This document shows positions 26,021 to 34,166 of a stretch of DNA of 36,980 nt, piece after piece. Source of the stretch: Methanobacteriota archaeon (GTDB taxonomy: Archaea > Thermoplasmatota > Poseidoniia > Poseidoniales > Poseidoniaceae). The stretch covers positions 1-36,980 of the forward strand of contig PAZU01000042.1 in NCBI GenBank assembly GCA_002715725.1, written 5' to 3'. How positions within the stretch are numbered: the first letter of the stretch is position 1; every line of letters begins with the position of its first letter. Below the pieces are notes generated by a model that was given only the letters and a program-made list of their open reading frames with translations, ran no database searches and was not told the DNA's origin. The position numbers were made by a program, and so were the translations under genes.

Positions 26021-28048
26021 TCATTCTTCCTTCGGTGGAACAAGTGTTGGAGTTGCTCTCTTAGAATTGATTTCTTCCAACAACTCATCGATGAATGCAT
26101 CGTAGGGAACACCTGCTCTTTGATCGCCGTTTCTAGCCCGAATAGAAACGGTGTTGTTGTCGGTTTCATCATCGCCAAGAATCAGCATATATGCTGGTTG
26201 GAATTTCCTATGCATTCGAATCTTCTTTCCGATTGTATCATCGCCATCATCCAAATCTGCTCTAATTCCCGCAGCCTTGAGTTTAGAAGTGATTTCTTGG
26301 CCGTATTCGACTTGCTTTTCAGAGATTGTCAAAACATGCACCTGGGTTGGTGCAAGCCATGTTGGGAAGCGCCCTGCGAAGTGCTCAATCAATACTCCAC
26401 AGAACCTTTCCATCGAACCGAATGGTGCTCTGTGAATCATCACAGGCCTATGCATTTCCCCATCACTGCCCTTGTATTGAAGTTCGAAACGTTCTGGTAG
26501 ATTGTAATCAACTTGGACTGTTCCCAACTGCCATTCGCGACCGATAACATCCTTGACTACGAAATCGATTTTCGGGCCATAGAATGCCGCTTCTCCGGGC
26601 TCTTCGGACCAATTGACGCCTAGACTACTCGCAGCTGCACGACATGCTTCTTCAGCTAAATCCCACTTTCCGCTGTCCCCGACATACTTGGTAGAATCCG
26701 GGTCTCTAAGTCCGACTCTGACTCGATAATCGTTCATTCCCAATGCTTCGAAGATTACCTGAACTAATTCGATACAGCCCAACACCTCATTTGCAATTTG
26801 GTCTTCTGTAACGAATAAATGAGCATCATCTTGTGTGAATCCTCTAACCCTAGTTAAACCAGAAATCTCTCCGGATTGCTCCCAGCGATAGACCGTACCG
26901 AACTCTGCTAATCTCAATGGTAAATCACGGTATGAGCGTGCCTGGGAGGAGTAAATCTTGATGTGGTGAGGACAATTCATTGGTTTCAGCATATATCCTT
27001 CAATATCGCCTTCAGCCATCATATTCGACAACTCGCCACAACTACATCCTTCGTTGGCAAGACGGGCCATCATGTCTTTTTCAACCAATGGAGGATATTG
27101 TGAATCCTGATAGTATGGGAAGTGACCACTTTTACGGTACAAGTCTAATTTTCCGATGTGAGGCGTGTATACCTGATGGTATCCTTGTCTAGTTAGGTGC
27201 TCGGAAATGAAGTCCTGTAAGCAAGAGCGAATAATTGCACCACGCGGGGTCCAAAGTATGAGGCCTTGACCTACATCTTCGTCAACATGGAATAATTGCA
27301 AATCCTTACCCAGTTTCCTGTGATCTCTTTTCTTAGCTTCCTCGATAGCAGACATTGTTGCCTTTAGAGTATCCTTGTTTGGCTCGACTATCCCATAAAT
27401 TCGAGTTAATTGTTCGCGGCTTTGGTCGCCTCTCCAAAATGCGGAAGATACCGATGTCAGTCTTACATGCATTAACTTAGCAGTTGAGTGAACGTGAGGG
27501 CCTAAACACAAATCATACCATTCTCCTTGACGATAGATGGTTGAGCCCTCTCCGGCCTCTAATTTGTCGTTTATGATTTCAATCTTGTATGGATTGGAAG
27601 AGAATAATTCATTCAATTCAGACTCGCTACATTCTACTCTCTCAACGGCGAGATTCCGACGAGAAAATTCGTGCATTTTCTTTTGAACTGCTTTCAATTC
27701 AGACTCTCCGAAATCTTCGAGGTCTGCGAAATCGTAGTAAAATCCTCTATCGATGGCTGGACCGATTGTTGGCTTCGCATTAGGATAAATCGAAGTTACC
27801 GCTTGTGCTAGTAAGTGAGCCGCACTGTGACGAAGGATGTAAATGCCCTCATCCGTGAATACTGATATCCCCTCAACTGAACAATCAGAATCTAGAGGTG
27901 CTGAGAAATCTTTCTGTTCTCCGTCTACTAAAGCAGCGACGCAGTCATGCTTTCTGCCTTCGATATCAATTACGATTTCTCCTGCCGTAATACCGGACGC
28001 GTATTCGTTAACTGAACCGTCCGGCAGGGTGACTGAAATCATCGACAT
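26021..28048 (-). CDS. thrS: Threonyl-tRNA synthetase, bacterial type
   Basis: Charges tRNA-Thr with threonine. It is 675 aa from the ATG at 28048, which has GGAGG 7 nt upstream; the longer TTG frame from 28105 would translate the leader hairpins and is rejected. Domains in order: TGS (1-65), the bacterial-type editing domain with HSAAH at 74-78 and Cys181/His185, the class II catalytic core with zinc ligands Cys359 (KPMNCPHH) and His410 (DDAHLF) and motif 3 near HRAPFGSMERF, then the anticodon-binding domain. Most euryarchaea carry a ThrRS with a different, D-aminoacyl-tRNA deacylase-like editing domain, so this gene looks transferred from bacteria. An unusual insert with NEGCSCGELSNMM lies at about 332-346, before the catalytic cysteine. 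Confidence 0.96.
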   Translation of the reverse strand: MSMISVTLPDGSVNEYASGITAGEIVIDIEGRKHDCVAALVDGEQKDFSAPLDSDCSVEGISVFTDEGIYILRHSAAHLLAQAVTSIYPNAKPTIGPAIDRGFYYDFADLEDFGESELKAVQKKMHEFSRRNLAVERVECSESELNELFSSNPYKIEIINDKLEAGEGSTIYRQGEWYDLCLGPHVHSTAKLMHVRLTSVSSAFWRGDQSREQLTRIYGIVEPNKDTLKATMSAIEEAKKRDHRKLGKDLQLFHVDEDVGQGLILWTPRGAIIRSCLQDFISEHLTRQGYHQVYTPHIGKLDLYRKSGHFPYYQDSQYPPLVEKDMMARLANEGCSCGELSNMMAEGDIEGYMLKPMNCPHHIKIYSSQARSYRDLPLRLAEFGTVYRWEQSGEISGLTRVRGFTQDDAHLFVTEDQIANEVLGCIELVQVIFEALGMNDYRVRVGLRDPDSTKYVGDSGKWDLAEEACRAAASSLGVNWSEEPGEAAFYGPKIDFVVKDVIGREWQLGTVQVDYNLPERFELQYKGSDGEMHRPVMIHRAPFGSMERFCGVLIEHFAGRFPTWLAPTQVHVLTISEKQVEYGQEITSKLKAAGIRADLDDGDDTIGKKIRMHRKFQPAYMLILGDDETDNNTVSIRARNGDQRAGVPYDAFIDELLEEINSKRATPTLVPPKEE

Positions 28049-28140
28049 GGTCTTGCCTCCGCCCCCTACGGGGGCGCTCCTGCCTTTCACCTTGGCGATT
28101 AACAATCGCCAAAAATTGAGTTATCTGCCATTCGAGTGGA
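28049..28140 (-). promoter_or_regulatory. Structured thrS leader with two hairpins
   Basis: Two strong inverted repeats lie in the 92 nt before thrS. The distal one at 28092-28112 has perfect 9-bp arms (TTGGCGATT/AATCGCCAA) and a 3-nt loop. The proximal one at 28060-28076 has 7-bp GC arms (CGCCCCC/GGGGGCG) and ends against the GGAGG ribosome site. A T5 run precedes the distal hairpin on the minus strand and may end the upstream 87-aa transcript. Translational control of thrS is a reasonable inference. Confidence 0.6.
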
Positions 28141-28404
28141 TTACCACTCTACATCAAAATCGTCGCCTTCTTTGGATGATGGCTGTGAGACGACTTCCAC
28201 GTGCTTCTTTTCTGGAGCAGGTTGTTGTTTCTTGGACATACGAATCTCGCTTCGTTTCTCGACCACATCTCTTTGTCCACGGAAGGCTGGAGCCTCGTGC
28301 ACTTTGACCTCTTTCTTCTCTTCAGGAGGTGATTCTTTCTTCTCTTCTTCGATTTGGTTTTTCCAAGCACCTTCGAAAGTCAAGTCGTCCTTGCGCCTCT
28401 GCAT
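28141..28404 (-). CDS. Small highly charged protein, 87 aa
   Basis: Family not recognised. The sequence is dominated by Lys, Glu, Arg and Pro, with runs such as EEEKKESPPEEKKEVK, and ends in the acidic-aromatic tail EGDDFDVEW. It is probably intrinsically disordered, with no membrane segment and no cysteine. AAGGA lies a few bases before the ATG. It sits between thrS and the divergently oriented NAD kinase-like gene, on the thrS strand. Low-complexity composition makes coding status less certain than its neighbours, but the distinctive C-terminal tail and start context argue that it is real. Confidence 0.55.
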   Translation of the reverse strand: MQRRKDDLTFEGAWKNQIEEEKKESPPEEKKEVKVHEAPAFRGQRDVVEKRSEIRMSKKQQPAPEKKHVEVVSQPSSKEGDDFDVEW

Positions 28405-28468
28405 GTTAAATCCTTGAAACTAACAATACATAATCGGTTTGATGTATCGTGAACATCTGGACCTCAAT

Positions 28469-29572
28469 ATGCGCCTAGCGGTCATCGTCAATCCAGATGC
28501 CGGCCTTGGAGGAAGGCTCGGTTTCAAAGGAAGTGATGGTAGAGCAGCCGAAGCACGTGCAGCAGGAGCCCAAGACAGGGCGGGTCCTAGAATGCGACAG
28601 TGCTTGGAGAAACTTTCAGAATTGGCAAGAGAACCTATTGAAATCGTTGCATGGGATGGTAGAATGGGTGGAGATTGGATCCCTGGCGAATATACCTCCA
28701 CAGGAGTTACTCCAGAATTTACTGACGCTAGCTCAACCTCTGATTTCATCAAAGCACATTCTCCTGATTTATTCCTTTATGCAGGTGGTGACGGTACTAC
28801 ACGAGATATTGTCGAGGCATTGGATGATAGGAACATCCCACTGGTAGGAGTTCCTGGTGGAGTGAAGATGCACAGCGGTTGCTTTGCTACCACTCCTAAG
28901 GCCGCTGCTGAAGTGGTTTGGTCATTCGTAACTGGGGACTTGATGGTTGCTAGAACTGAAGTCATGGATTTAGACGAAGAGGTCTACAGGAAAGGCGAGT
29001 GGAAAGTTCGGATGTATGGTGAAGCATTCACCCCAGCAAGTCCTAGATGGATGCAGGGAGCTAAAGAGCAAGTTCAGAGAGAATCCGAAGAAGAGACCCT
29101 TGAGGCAATGGCAATGCATGTTGCTAGCCTAATCGAAGATGATCCAGATTTGATGATTGTCTGGGGTAGTGGTGGAACACTGAGGCAAATTTGTCTAGAA
29201 AACGGATTTGATTCAACACTACTCGGCATCGACATACAGCATAGAGGTCAAATGTATCCTGACCTAAATGAGGAAGGTTTGCTTGAACATATAGCCACCC
29301 ATGATGGTAAAATCCTGTTACTACTTTCTCCTATGGGCGGCCAAGGATTCCTAATCGGCAGAGGTAACTTGCAACTTTCACCAGATGTTCTGCGTGCGAT
29401 TGGAACTGACAATATTCTCGGCATTGCCACTCCTGCTAAACTTCTGGGGCTTAATGAATTGAGAATCGATACCGGTGACGAAAACCTAGATTCTGAAATT
29501 CGTGCCAAGAAATATCTCAAGGTGCTACAAGGTTACAGAACTACCCGAGTCATCAGAGTGGCAGAGGATTAG
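28469..29572 (+). CDS. NAD kinase-like protein of the archaeal COG3199 type
   Basis: A diacylglycerol/NAD-kinase-fold protein, 367 aa from the ATG at 28469. That start puts the family's N-terminal signature at the beginning (MRLAVIVNPDAGLGGRLGFK); ATG 28442 or TTG 28439 would only add an unconserved leader. The nucleotide-binding GGDGT is at 106-110. The length exceeds bacterial PpnK (about 290) and matches the COG3199 group of predicted polyphosphate/ATP-dependent NAD kinases, which carry an extra C-terminal region. The likely reaction is NAD to NADP, but some members (AcoX-like) act on other substrates. It is a single gene, convergent with pyrG. Confidence 0.82.
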   Translation: MRLAVIVNPDAGLGGRLGFKGSDGRAAEARAAGAQDRAGPRMRQCLEKLSELAREPIEIVAWDGRMGGDWIPGEYTSTGVTPEFTDASSTSDFIKAHSPDLFLYAGGDGTTRDIVEALDDRNIPLVGVPGGVKMHSGCFATTPKAAAEVVWSFVTGDLMVARTEVMDLDEEVYRKGEWKVRMYGEAFTPASPRWMQGAKEQVQRESEEETLEAMAMHVASLIEDDPDLMIVWGSGGTLRQICLENGFDSTLLGIDIQHRGQMYPDLNEEGLLEHIATHDGKILLLLSPMGGQGFLIGRGNLQLSPDVLRAIGTDNILGIATPAKLLGLNELRIDTGDENLDSEIRAKKYLKVLQGYRTTRVIRVAED

Positions 29573-29608
29573 ACGAAGGCGAATGGAAAGGGTGTTCGGC
29601 CTACACAA

Positions 29609-29620
29609 AGGGTACCCTCT
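29609..29620. repeat. 12-mer shared with the left-edge inverted repeat
   Basis: AGGGTACCCTCT, containing the 10-bp palindrome AGGGTACCCT, lies in the 55-bp gap between the convergent NAD kinase-like gene and pyrG. The identical 12-mer is at 16-27 inside the left inverted repeat. It may be a degenerate member of the same repeat family. Confidence 0.4.
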
Positions 29621-29627
29621 GATTGGA

Positions 29628-31244
29628 TCAAACAGTTTCCCCAGAAGCTGCCTTTAACAGTCCCAAGAATGGGGGACTTGGCTTCTCTGGCCTACTCTTG
29701 AATTCTGGATGGTATTGAACACCAACGTAGTATGGATGCCCCCTGAGTTCGAAAATCTCACAGCGTTGGCCTGTCTCATCCTTTCCAACATAGACAAGTC
29801 CTGCGCTCTCAATTTTCTCAATGAGGTCTGGATTTACTTCGTAGCGATGACGGTGGCGCTCATCTACCTGAGAGACCCCCCCATACAGGCGCTTAGTCAT
29901 ACAATCGTCAACTTGGAAAATTGTCGGCCTGCTTCCCAATCGCATTGTTCCACCTAGGTGTGTCTTGGAAATTTCTGGCATGAAGACTACAGCAGGATTA
30001 GGAGTGTTCTCATCAAATTCTGTGGAATTAGCTCCTTCTAGGTCGAGAACGTTTCGGCAGAATTCTATGGTTGCAACCTGTAGTCCAAGACAAATTCCGA
30101 GGTAGGGAACTTGATTGGTTCTAGCGTACTCGGCGGCGAGAATCTTTCCTTCAATGCCTCGAACACCGAACCCTCCTGGAACTAGGATTCCATGTGCATT
30201 TCTCAGCACATCCCAGTCTGAATGGGTTGTGTCTACTAGATTTTCAGCCTCGATCCAATCGATTACCAGCGTACGGTTTACAGCATATGACGCGTGTTCT
30301 AGACCTTTAATCACTGAAAGGTAGGAATCTGATAATCCAGTGTACTTTCCAACCATTGCAATGTGGACATCATCGCCAAGGTTGTCTACACGGTCAGCCA
30401 TATCTTCCCAGCGGCTCATCAGATCGGTAGCATTGCAGTCAATGTCTAGGGCATCACATATTCCTTGGTCACGTAGTAGAAGTGGAACACGGTAGATATT
30501 GGATACGTCATGAGCACTCATTACCGCATTTGGTGATACATGACAGAACGCTGCAAGTTTCTCTCTGGTCTCTTTTGCCAATGGTGCTTCAGCACGGCAG
30601 ACTATCACATCTGGAGTAATTCCAAGACCTCGTAATTCCTTGACTGTATGTTGGGTTGGCTTGGTTTTCTGTTCCCCAACAGGACCCATTACTGGAACTA
30701 GTGAAACGTGCACGAAACAGATGTTTTCTCGTCCTACTCTGAACTGGAACTGACGCAACGCTTCAATGAAAGGAGATGATTCAATATCTCCGACAGTTCC
30801 TCCGAGTTCGATAACACAGGCTTCAGGTGTTTCACCACTACCATCTGCTGATACTGCGGAGATGCGCTCAATCCAATCTTGAATTGCATCGGTAATGTGA
30901 GGAATAACCTGGACTGTCTTTCCAAGGTAATCTCCACGACGTTCGGCCTCGATTACCTGCGAGTAGATCTTGCCTGTAGTGATATTGTTGTCTTTGTATA
31001 AGTCAAGCCCACAGAAGCGCTCATAGTTTCCAAGGTCGAGGTCGGCTTCGCCACCATCATCGAGAACGAATACTTCACCATGCTCAAATGGTGACATTGT
31101 TCCTGCATCGCTGTTTAGATAAGGGTCTATTTTGACTGCAGTGACTCTCAGTCCAGCGCTTTTTAGAAGAACTCCGATGCTAGATGCGGTAACACCTTTG
31201 CCAAGTCCGCTGAGGACGCCTCCTGAGACAACGACATATTTCAT
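29628..31244 (-). CDS. pyrG: CTP synthase
   Basis: Converts UTP to CTP using ATP and glutamine, the last step of de novo pyrimidine nucleotide synthesis. It has 538 aa from the ATG at 31244, matching the family N-terminus [10 protein letters not shown]; an in-frame ATG at 31289 would add a proline/arginine-rich leader and is rejected. The synthetase domain shows [10 protein letters not shown] (8-17), [18 protein letters not shown] (40-57) and [12 protein letters not shown]. The class I glutaminase domain has the Cys385-His512-Glu514 triad ([14 protein letters not shown]). A 6-bp-stem hairpin (31262-31277) lies 17 nt before the start. Confidence 0.97.
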   Translation of the reverse strand: MKYVVVSGGVLSGLGKGVTASSIGVLLKSAGLRVTAVKIDPYLNSDAGTMSPFEHGEVFVLDDGGEADLDLGNYERFCGLDLYKDNNITTGKIYSQVIEAERRGDYLGKTVQVIPHITDAIQDWIERISAVSADGSGETPEACVIELGGTVGDIESSPFIEALRQFQFRVGRENICFVHVSLVPVMGPVGEQKTKPTQHTVKELRGLGITPDVIVCRAEAPLAKETREKLAAFCHVSPNAVMSAHDVSNIYRVPLLLRDQGICDALDIDCNATDLMSRWEDMADRVDNLGDDVHIAMVGKYTGLSDSYLSVIKGLEHASYAVNRTLVIDWIEAENLVDTTHSDWDVLRNAHGILVPGGFGVRGIEGKILAAEYARTNQVPYLGICLGLQVATIEFCRNVLDLEGANSTEFDENTPNPAVVFMPEISKTHLGGTMRLGSRPTIFQVDDCMTKRLYGGVSQVDERHRHRYEVNPDLIEKIESAGLVYVGKDETGQRCEIFELRGHPYYVGVQYHPEFKSRPEKPSPPFLGLLKAASGETV

Positions 31245-31261
31245 GTCCTTCAACGGGCTTT

Positions 31262-31277
31262 GAGGCGGTCGCGCCTC
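31262..31277 (-). promoter_or_regulatory. Leader hairpin before pyrG
   Basis: The arms GAGGCG and CGCCTC surround a 4-nt loop, ending 17 nt before the pyrG ATG on the minus strand. If transcription starts near 31296 as the TATA-like box suggests, the hairpin lies in a leader of about 50 nt. CTP-sensing attenuation is known for pyrG in some bacteria, but nothing here proves the mechanism. Confidence 0.5.
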
Positions 31278-31289
31278 CCCTTTCAACAT

Positions 31290-31432
31290 TGGGTCGCGTC
31301 TAGAAACAAAATGAGTGAATTAAAACACAATTAATCTAATTCTACAAAGGATACTGCGAGATAGTTTGCGCTTTTACACACTAAAAATTTCATAATTGAT
31401 AGATTTCGAAATTTTCGTTGCCGAGCACAAAA
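31290..31432 (-). promoter_or_regulatory. A+T-rich intergenic region, candidate pyrG promoter
   Basis: A 143-bp gap between tdh and pyrG, both on the minus strand, clearly richer in A+T than the genes. On the minus strand GTGTTTTAATTC (31317-31328) could be a TATA element, placing the start of transcription near 31296. T-rich runs just after the tdh stop may terminate that transcript. No RNA gene or ORF is evident. Confidence 0.4.
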
Positions 31433-32380
31433 TCATTGCTTGAGAGATTCAATCATTATGTCGCACATTGAATCGAGGTCGTATTCCAACTGGAACCCCC
31501 ACTCCTGTTGTGCTAATTTCCCGTCTGTTTCATCGGGCCATGAGTTTGCATATTCTTGGCGGTGGTCGGGAGAAAACTCACATTCGAAGCCGGGTATTTT
31601 TTCTCGAATCTTGTTGTACAGGTCTTCGGCGGTAAAATTCAGACTTGGAAGATTGTAACCTCCTCGTACCGATAAGTCCTCACTTGGAGCGTCCATTAAT
31701 TGCAAAGTTGCTTTGATTGCATCATCCATGTACATCATTGGCAATCGAGTCTGACGATTTACGAAGCAAGTATAACTCTCTGATGCTACTGCTTTATGGA
31801 AAATTTCCACGGCGTAATCAGTGGTTCCTCCACCAGGCATTACTTTCCATGAGATTAGTCCGGGATAACGTAGCCCTCTGATATCAACTCCGTGAACAGC
31901 GTGATAATACTCAGCCATTAACTCTCCAGCAACCTTCGTAACTCCATATATTGTTGAAGGGTTCTTAGGTGAATTTTGATGAGCAATTGTACCAACATCA
32001 GAACCGAAAACCGCTATTGAAGAAGGTGCGAAAATTCTGAATTTATACTTACGAGATAATTCTAATACATTCATTAATCCATCCATGTTTATCTTCCAAC
32101 ATAGTTCTGGATTTTTCTCCCCCGTTGCAGAAAGTATTGCAGCTAGGTGATACACTTCGTTGATGTTATGCTCTTGGATTATCTTCTCTAGTTCGCTATG
32201 ATCAAGAATGTCTAATTTTTGGAATTGGAAATTCTGACCTTGTGAATTGTCAGGTTCTCTAATATCTGTTGCAATGACATTCTTTGAGCCAAACTTGTGA
32301 AGTAGTGCATCTAGCAACTCCATTCCGATTTGGCCTAGGGCTCCGGTGACCAAGATTCGTCTATCTTCCGAGTCGCCCAT
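31433..32380 (-). CDS. tdh: L-threonine 3-dehydrogenase, SDR/epimerase type
   Basis: Oxidises L-threonine with NAD+ to 2-amino-3-ketobutyrate, the first step of threonine breakdown to glycine and acetyl-CoA. It has 315 aa, typical of the short-chain epimerase-like TDH family found in bacteria, Thermoplasma and animals rather than the zinc-dependent enzyme. The Rossmann motif GALGQIG is at 13-19, Ser120-Ser121 and the catalytic Tyr145-x3-Lys149 (YGVTK) follow, and the TDH-specific GGGTTDYA is at 183-190, which separates it from sugar epimerases. AGGTG lies a few bases before the ATG. No 2-amino-3-ketobutyrate ligase (kbl) gene is adjacent. It lies between the thermosome and pyrG genes on the same strand. 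Confidence 0.92.
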   Translation of the reverse strand: MGDSEDRRILVTGALGQIGMELLDALLHKFGSKNVIATDIREPDNSQGQNFQFQKLDILDHSELEKIIQEHNINEVYHLAAILSATGEKNPELCWKINMDGLMNVLELSRKYKFRIFAPSSIAVFGSDVGTIAHQNSPKNPSTIYGVTKVAGELMAEYYHAVHGVDIRGLRYPGLISWKVMPGGGTTDYAVEIFHKAVASESYTCFVNRQTRLPMMYMDDAIKATLQLMDAPSEDLSVRGGYNLPSLNFTAEDLYNKIREKIPGFECEFSPDHRQEYANSWPDETDGKLAQQEWGFQLEYDLDSMCDIMIESLKQ

Positions 32381-32461
32381 AAGACACCTACAGTAGAGTC
32401 GATACTTGAACCTAAAGGTGCTTAGAAAAATTATCTTGAGGTGATATCTGGGTAGAATTAC

Positions 32462-34051
32462 TCATTCTGCGCCAAAGCCTTGGAGTTGCTCTTGTACCTC
32501 ATCGGGGACTTGGGCAGCCATTTGTGCCCAGAGTACATCATCGATTCTAAGTATACTAATCGCTGCTTCCGTGGCTCCTGAAATCGCTTGTTGAGTAATG
32601 CTCTTCGGCTCTAAGATACCTCGAGAAATTGTGTCCTTGGCTTCACCATCATTCAAGTCTAATCCCATGTAATCCCCTGAATCATTGTGAGCAGCTGTTA
32701 GTTTAAGCAAAGAGTCTATTCCATCATAACCAGCATTTGCCGCTAAAGCCCTAGGTATCGACTCCAGAGCATCAGCCCATGCTTCAATTGCAAGTTGTTC
32801 ACGACCAGGTACAGTTTCAGCATACCTTCGAAGTCGGCGACCAAGGGCGACCTGAGTTGCACCAGCCCCGGGAAGAAGAACTGGTTCTTCCAACAATTGA
32901 CAGGCTACTCCTAGGCCATCAGCAAAACAGCGCTCAACTTCATCTAACACACTTTGAGTGCTCCCTCTAGCAATCAGAGTTGCCCCACTGTCTTCAGCAT
33001 CCAAAATCCAGTGATTTACGCCGCCTCTCAATTCCTCTCTAGTCTTGATAAACGCTCCCAAATCTTCCTTGGACGCTCTACCTGCATCTGGAACAAGATT
33101 TGCTCCGCATGCGCGTGAAAGAAGGTCGAGATCTTTCTTCTCAACTCTACGGTAAGTTAGAATTCCATGCTTAGAGAGTGCTTGTCTTGCTTCATCATCC
33201 ACGCCTTCTTTGCATACTAACAAATCGCAACCGATTTCTACGAGATTTTCAACTTGCTTTAGAATAGACTTCGATTCAGCATTTCGGAATGCATCTACCA
33301 TTCCAGCAGATGTTATGTTCAATTTTGTTTCAAATTGAGGTTTTCTGCGCTCTATTCCGCCATCCAAAATTAGGATTGAACCTGGGCCACCTCTCTCTTT
33401 CATCTCTGGATGAATACGGCTCTTTGCGAGTGCTAATCCAGTAATTAGTGTGGATTCTTGCATACTGCCTCCGGTTTGTTTGATGATTTTGACTCTGGTA
33501 GGATCTGCTCTTCCCTCAGATAATATTGTCTTACCTGCTTGTAGGGAGATTTTTGCGAGATGGCTTTCCATCCCTTTGTCCAATTTCCCCGCTAGTGAAG
33601 TTTCTATCGCGGATTCAATCTGTACAGTACTCGCATTAATGGCTAATTCATCTAATGCAGACAAAGCGAAGTTTTCAGCTAACGCGTATCCTCTTGCAAT
33701 GATGGCAGGGTGCACACCTTGTCTAACTAATTGCCAAGCATTTCTCAACATTTCAGCGCAGATCACTACGGTAGTGGTTGTGCCATCTCTTGCAACTCTA
33801 TCTTGTGTTGATGAAGCGCTGATAATCATTTTAGCGACTGGATGTTCAACTCTTGCTGTCTCAAGTACTGTAACTCCGTCGTTGGTTACCAGAGTTTCAC
33901 CTTGGTCATCTACCAACAATTTGTCAAGACCCTTTGGACCAAGAGTAGAGCGGATTGCTCCGGCTAGAGCGATTGCAGCTTGGACGTTTTTGCGTAACGC
34001 CTCGCGGCCACTTGTTCTCTCAGTAGATTCGAGAATAGTTTCCTCCGCCAT
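32462..34051 (-). CDS. Thermosome subunit (group II chaperonin), divergent
   Basis: An ATP-driven double-ring protein-folding chamber in the cytoplasm. It has 529 aa from the ATG at 34051 (another ATG at 34084 is possible). The family pattern is clear: LGPKGLDKLLVD (38-48), TNDGVTVLE (56-64), DGTTTTVV (89-96), Asp378 in ADGLGV, and ILRIDDV (500-506). Two usually conserved glycines are changed: the nucleotide loop reads ARDGTTT instead of VGDGTTT (Arg88), and LPGAGATQ (393-400) replaces the usual PGGGAVE. The acidic residues Asp59 and Asp89 are kept, so ATPase activity is probably retained. The C-terminus lacks a Gly/Met-rich tail. It is divergent from the sHsp-like and dnaK genes. Confidence 0.94.
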   Translation of the reverse strand: MAEETILESTERTSGREALRKNVQAAIALAGAIRSTLGPKGLDKLLVDDQGETLVTNDGVTVLETARVEHPVAKMIISASSTQDRVARDGTTTTVVICAEMLRNAWQLVRQGVHPAIIARGYALAENFALSALDELAINASTVQIESAIETSLAGKLDKGMESHLAKISLQAGKTILSEGRADPTRVKIIKQTGGSMQESTLITGLALAKSRIHPEMKERGGPGSILILDGGIERRKPQFETKLNITSAGMVDAFRNAESKSILKQVENLVEIGCDLLVCKEGVDDEARQALSKHGILTYRRVEKKDLDLLSRACGANLVPDAGRASKEDLGAFIKTREELRGGVNHWILDAEDSGATLIARGSTQSVLDEVERCFADGLGVACQLLEEPVLLPGAGATQVALGRRLRRYAETVPGREQLAIEAWADALESIPRALAANAGYDGIDSLLKLTAAHNDSGDYMGLDLNDGEAKDTISRGILEPKSITQQAISGATEAAISILRIDDVLWAQMAAQVPDEVQEQLQGFGAE

Positions 34052-34084
34052 CGACCTTGCGACCCGATAACCTACCTTGAACAT

Positions 34085-34166
34085 GTTGTGAGGTTGTAAG
34101 CGTCGAGTTCATATATGGGCTACTGCTCCGACTATACAACCGATGGTTACCTAGTGGGTGAGAATG
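34085..34166. promoter_or_regulatory. Divergent chaperone promoter region
   Basis: A short gap between the thermosome and sHsp-like genes. CATATATG at 34110-34117 is a good TATA box for the minus-strand thermosome gene, predicting a start near 34087. CTATAC near 34132-34137 is a weaker TATA candidate for the plus strand, predicting a start near 34161. GGTGA at 34157-34161 sits 5 nt before ATG 34167. Shared stress control is an inference. Confidence 0.45.

Noticed and set aside
28049-28105. N-terminal extension of ThrRS from TTG 28105
   Set aside because: The extension would be translated from the two leader hairpins, while ATG 28048 has GGAGG at good spacing and matches the TGS-domain start of the family.
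31245-31289. ATG 31289 as the pyrG start
   Set aside because: It would add 15 unconserved residues encoded by the hairpin region; the family begins MKY at 31244.
31433-32380. The SDR gene as UDP-glucose/galactose 4-epimerase
   Set aside because: The GGGTTDYA motif and length fit SDR-type L-threonine dehydrogenase better than sugar epimerases.
33450-34070. 206-codon open frame on the plus strand opposite the thermosome gene
   Set aside because: It is antisense to a clear chaperonin gene, has no recognisable motif, and its composition follows from the opposite strand.
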